DNA of 15,355 nucleotides from NCBI GenBank assembly GCA_003165855.1, contig PMXH01000421.1, positions 1-15,355 of the forward strand, read 5' to 3'. Shown here in pieces: positions 14,602 through 15,355 of this stretch (position 1 is its first letter; each line of letters opens with the position of its first letter). The DNA is from Acidobacteriaceae bacterium. Its GTDB lineage: Bacteria; Acidobacteriota; Terriglobia; Terriglobales; Acidobacteriaceae. Made by a program: the position numbers and the translations under genes. The notes under the pieces were generated by a model. It did not search any database. It was given only the letters and a program-made list of their open reading frames with translations, and was not told the DNA's origin.

Positions 14602-14668
14602 GTTGTTAGACAATTTTTATTCGGTACGAGTCCCGATCTTGCTTCTCTCTCGGTTGCTTCCCGATGCA

Positions 14669-15355
14669 TCATGGCTGAAATTCTCCATCACACCGCACAG
14701 TCAAAACCGGACAGGAAGCCTCGCATGCAACCTTGTACGCGTGCGGCCAGCCGTGCGGATGCGCAGAGGAAAGCGGAGAGCGCAAGCCCAGGACGATCAG
14801 GCCGACGCGTCCTTCCTCCGCCAGTTCAAGAATGGTCTCGTCGACGCGGCCGAGTTGCGTGCGAAAAGTCCAGTCATGAGGACGCCTGCCGGGCGCGTGC
14901 TTCCGGAAGCGCGCTTCAAACTCACGCTCCCGCTTATCGGTAGTCGCGTCGCCGGGCCGCTCGGCAATGTGGACAATGGTCAGTCGAGCTCCGTGCTGTC
15001 TGGCCAGCGACTCGGCGTAGCCCGCCGCGACCGCCGATTCCTCAGACAAATCCGTGGGGTAGAGAATATGCCGTAACGTCGCATTCGCTGGCAGATCCGA
15101 AGGCACCCGAGGACCCACAGTCAGCACCGGACAGAGCGAGTGCTGGAACACCTCTTCGGCAACCGAACCCAACGCAAGCTTGCGTAGTCCAGTCCGCCCA
15201 CGCGTGCCCACGACCACCAGGTCCACATGTTTCTCGTTGGCCACCCGCTCGAGTTCCTGCCAAACTTCACCGTGGCAAACCTCGCTCTCGTGCTGGATGC
15301 CATTCAGTGCGCCCGTCGTCGCCAGTACTTCTTCCAGACTGCGCAGATCGTGTTC
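14669..15355 (-). CDS. Tandem-domain universal stress protein (N-terminus outside the window)
   Basis: At least 228 residues; the frame stays open to the right edge, so the start is off-window. A GTG at 15244 is internal, because the upstream codons continue the Usp fold (for example GIQHESEVCHGEVWQELERV). The first Usp domain ends with DLVVVGTRGRTGLRKLALGS, holding the nucleotide-binding motif G-x2-G-x9-GS, and CPVLTV. The second domain starts at RHILYPTDLSEES and ends CPVLTVRCDGEF, but its matching motif is degraded (GLRSPLSSAHPHGW lacks the second glycine and the GS). Two-domain Usp proteins often accompany hypoxia or dormancy genes. It is 204 bp upstream of hoxE on the same strand, so co-transcription is possible. 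Confidence 0.85.
   Translation of the reverse strand, partial: EHDLRSLEEVLATTGALNGIQHESEVCHGEVWQELERVANEKHVDLVVVGTRGRTGLRKLALGSVAEEVFQHSLCPVLTVGPRVPSDLPANATLRHILYPTDLSEESAVAAGYAESLARQHGARLTIVHIAERPGDATTDKREREFEARFRKHAPGRRPHDWTFRTQLGRVDETILELAEEGRVGLIVLGLRSPLSSAHPHGWPHAYKVACEASCPVLTVRCDGEFQP

Noticed and set aside
1..15355. CRISPR array, IS element, tRNA or prophage
   Set aside because: There are no regularly spaced repeats, no transposase or integrase motifs, no cloverleaf and no phage structural genes; gene style is uniform across the window.

Overview
The window looks like a chromosomal segment from a moderately GC-rich, diderm environmental bacterium, most likely an Acidobacteriota member of the Terriglobia/Koribacter type. 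This is inferred from the mix of PEP-CTERM proteins, a Tad-type pseudopilin cluster, an AMIN/STN envelope protein, an M61 peptidase and a Hox-type hydrogenase. There is no rRNA, tRNA, IS element, CRISPR array or phage gene that I can see. Each recognisable gene belongs to a known family. The least explained parts are in the non-coding DNA.

Left part (1-3637, + strand). The tail of an unidentified gene ends at 134 and is followed by a good intrinsic terminator. A leader rich in palindromes precedes a tight four-gene cluster: prepilin peptidase (CpaA/TadV), two TadE-like pseudopilins and a TadG-like protein. The spacings are 2 bp, a 4-bp overlap and 21 bp, so this is probably one operon for the envelope part of a Tad-like secretion or pilus machine. 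The ATPase, secretin and platform genes are not in the window.

Middle part (3722-9036). Three minus-strand genes follow: an AMIN + STN secreted protein resembling the N-terminal half of a PilQ secretin, an M61-family metallopeptidase with a PDZ domain, and a PEP-CTERM protein that also has a polybasic N-terminus and membrane anchor. A non-coding region of about 500 bp separates this last gene from a divergent plus-strand PEP-CTERM gene. The roughly 270 nt in front of the second gene contain a run of at least seven hairpins, one nested and the last holding the ribosome binding site in its loop. I consider this the best candidate for an undescribed element here. The gene ends at a textbook terminator (9005-9036).

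Right part (9121-15355, - strand). A complete hoxEFUYHW set encodes a bidirectional NAD(H)-coupled [NiFe] hydrogenase (group 3d type): diaphorase HoxEFU, hydrogenase HoxYH and maturation protease HoxW. All cluster ligands and both NiFe-binding CxxC motifs of HoxH are present. The E/F, F/U and U/Y junctions can each use an ATGA overlap. Upstream on the same strand, and running off the right edge, is a tandem-domain universal stress protein. The gap between it and hoxE holds a palindrome, an AT-rich box and a hairpin close to the hoxE start. No hyp maturation genes and no exosortase are visible.
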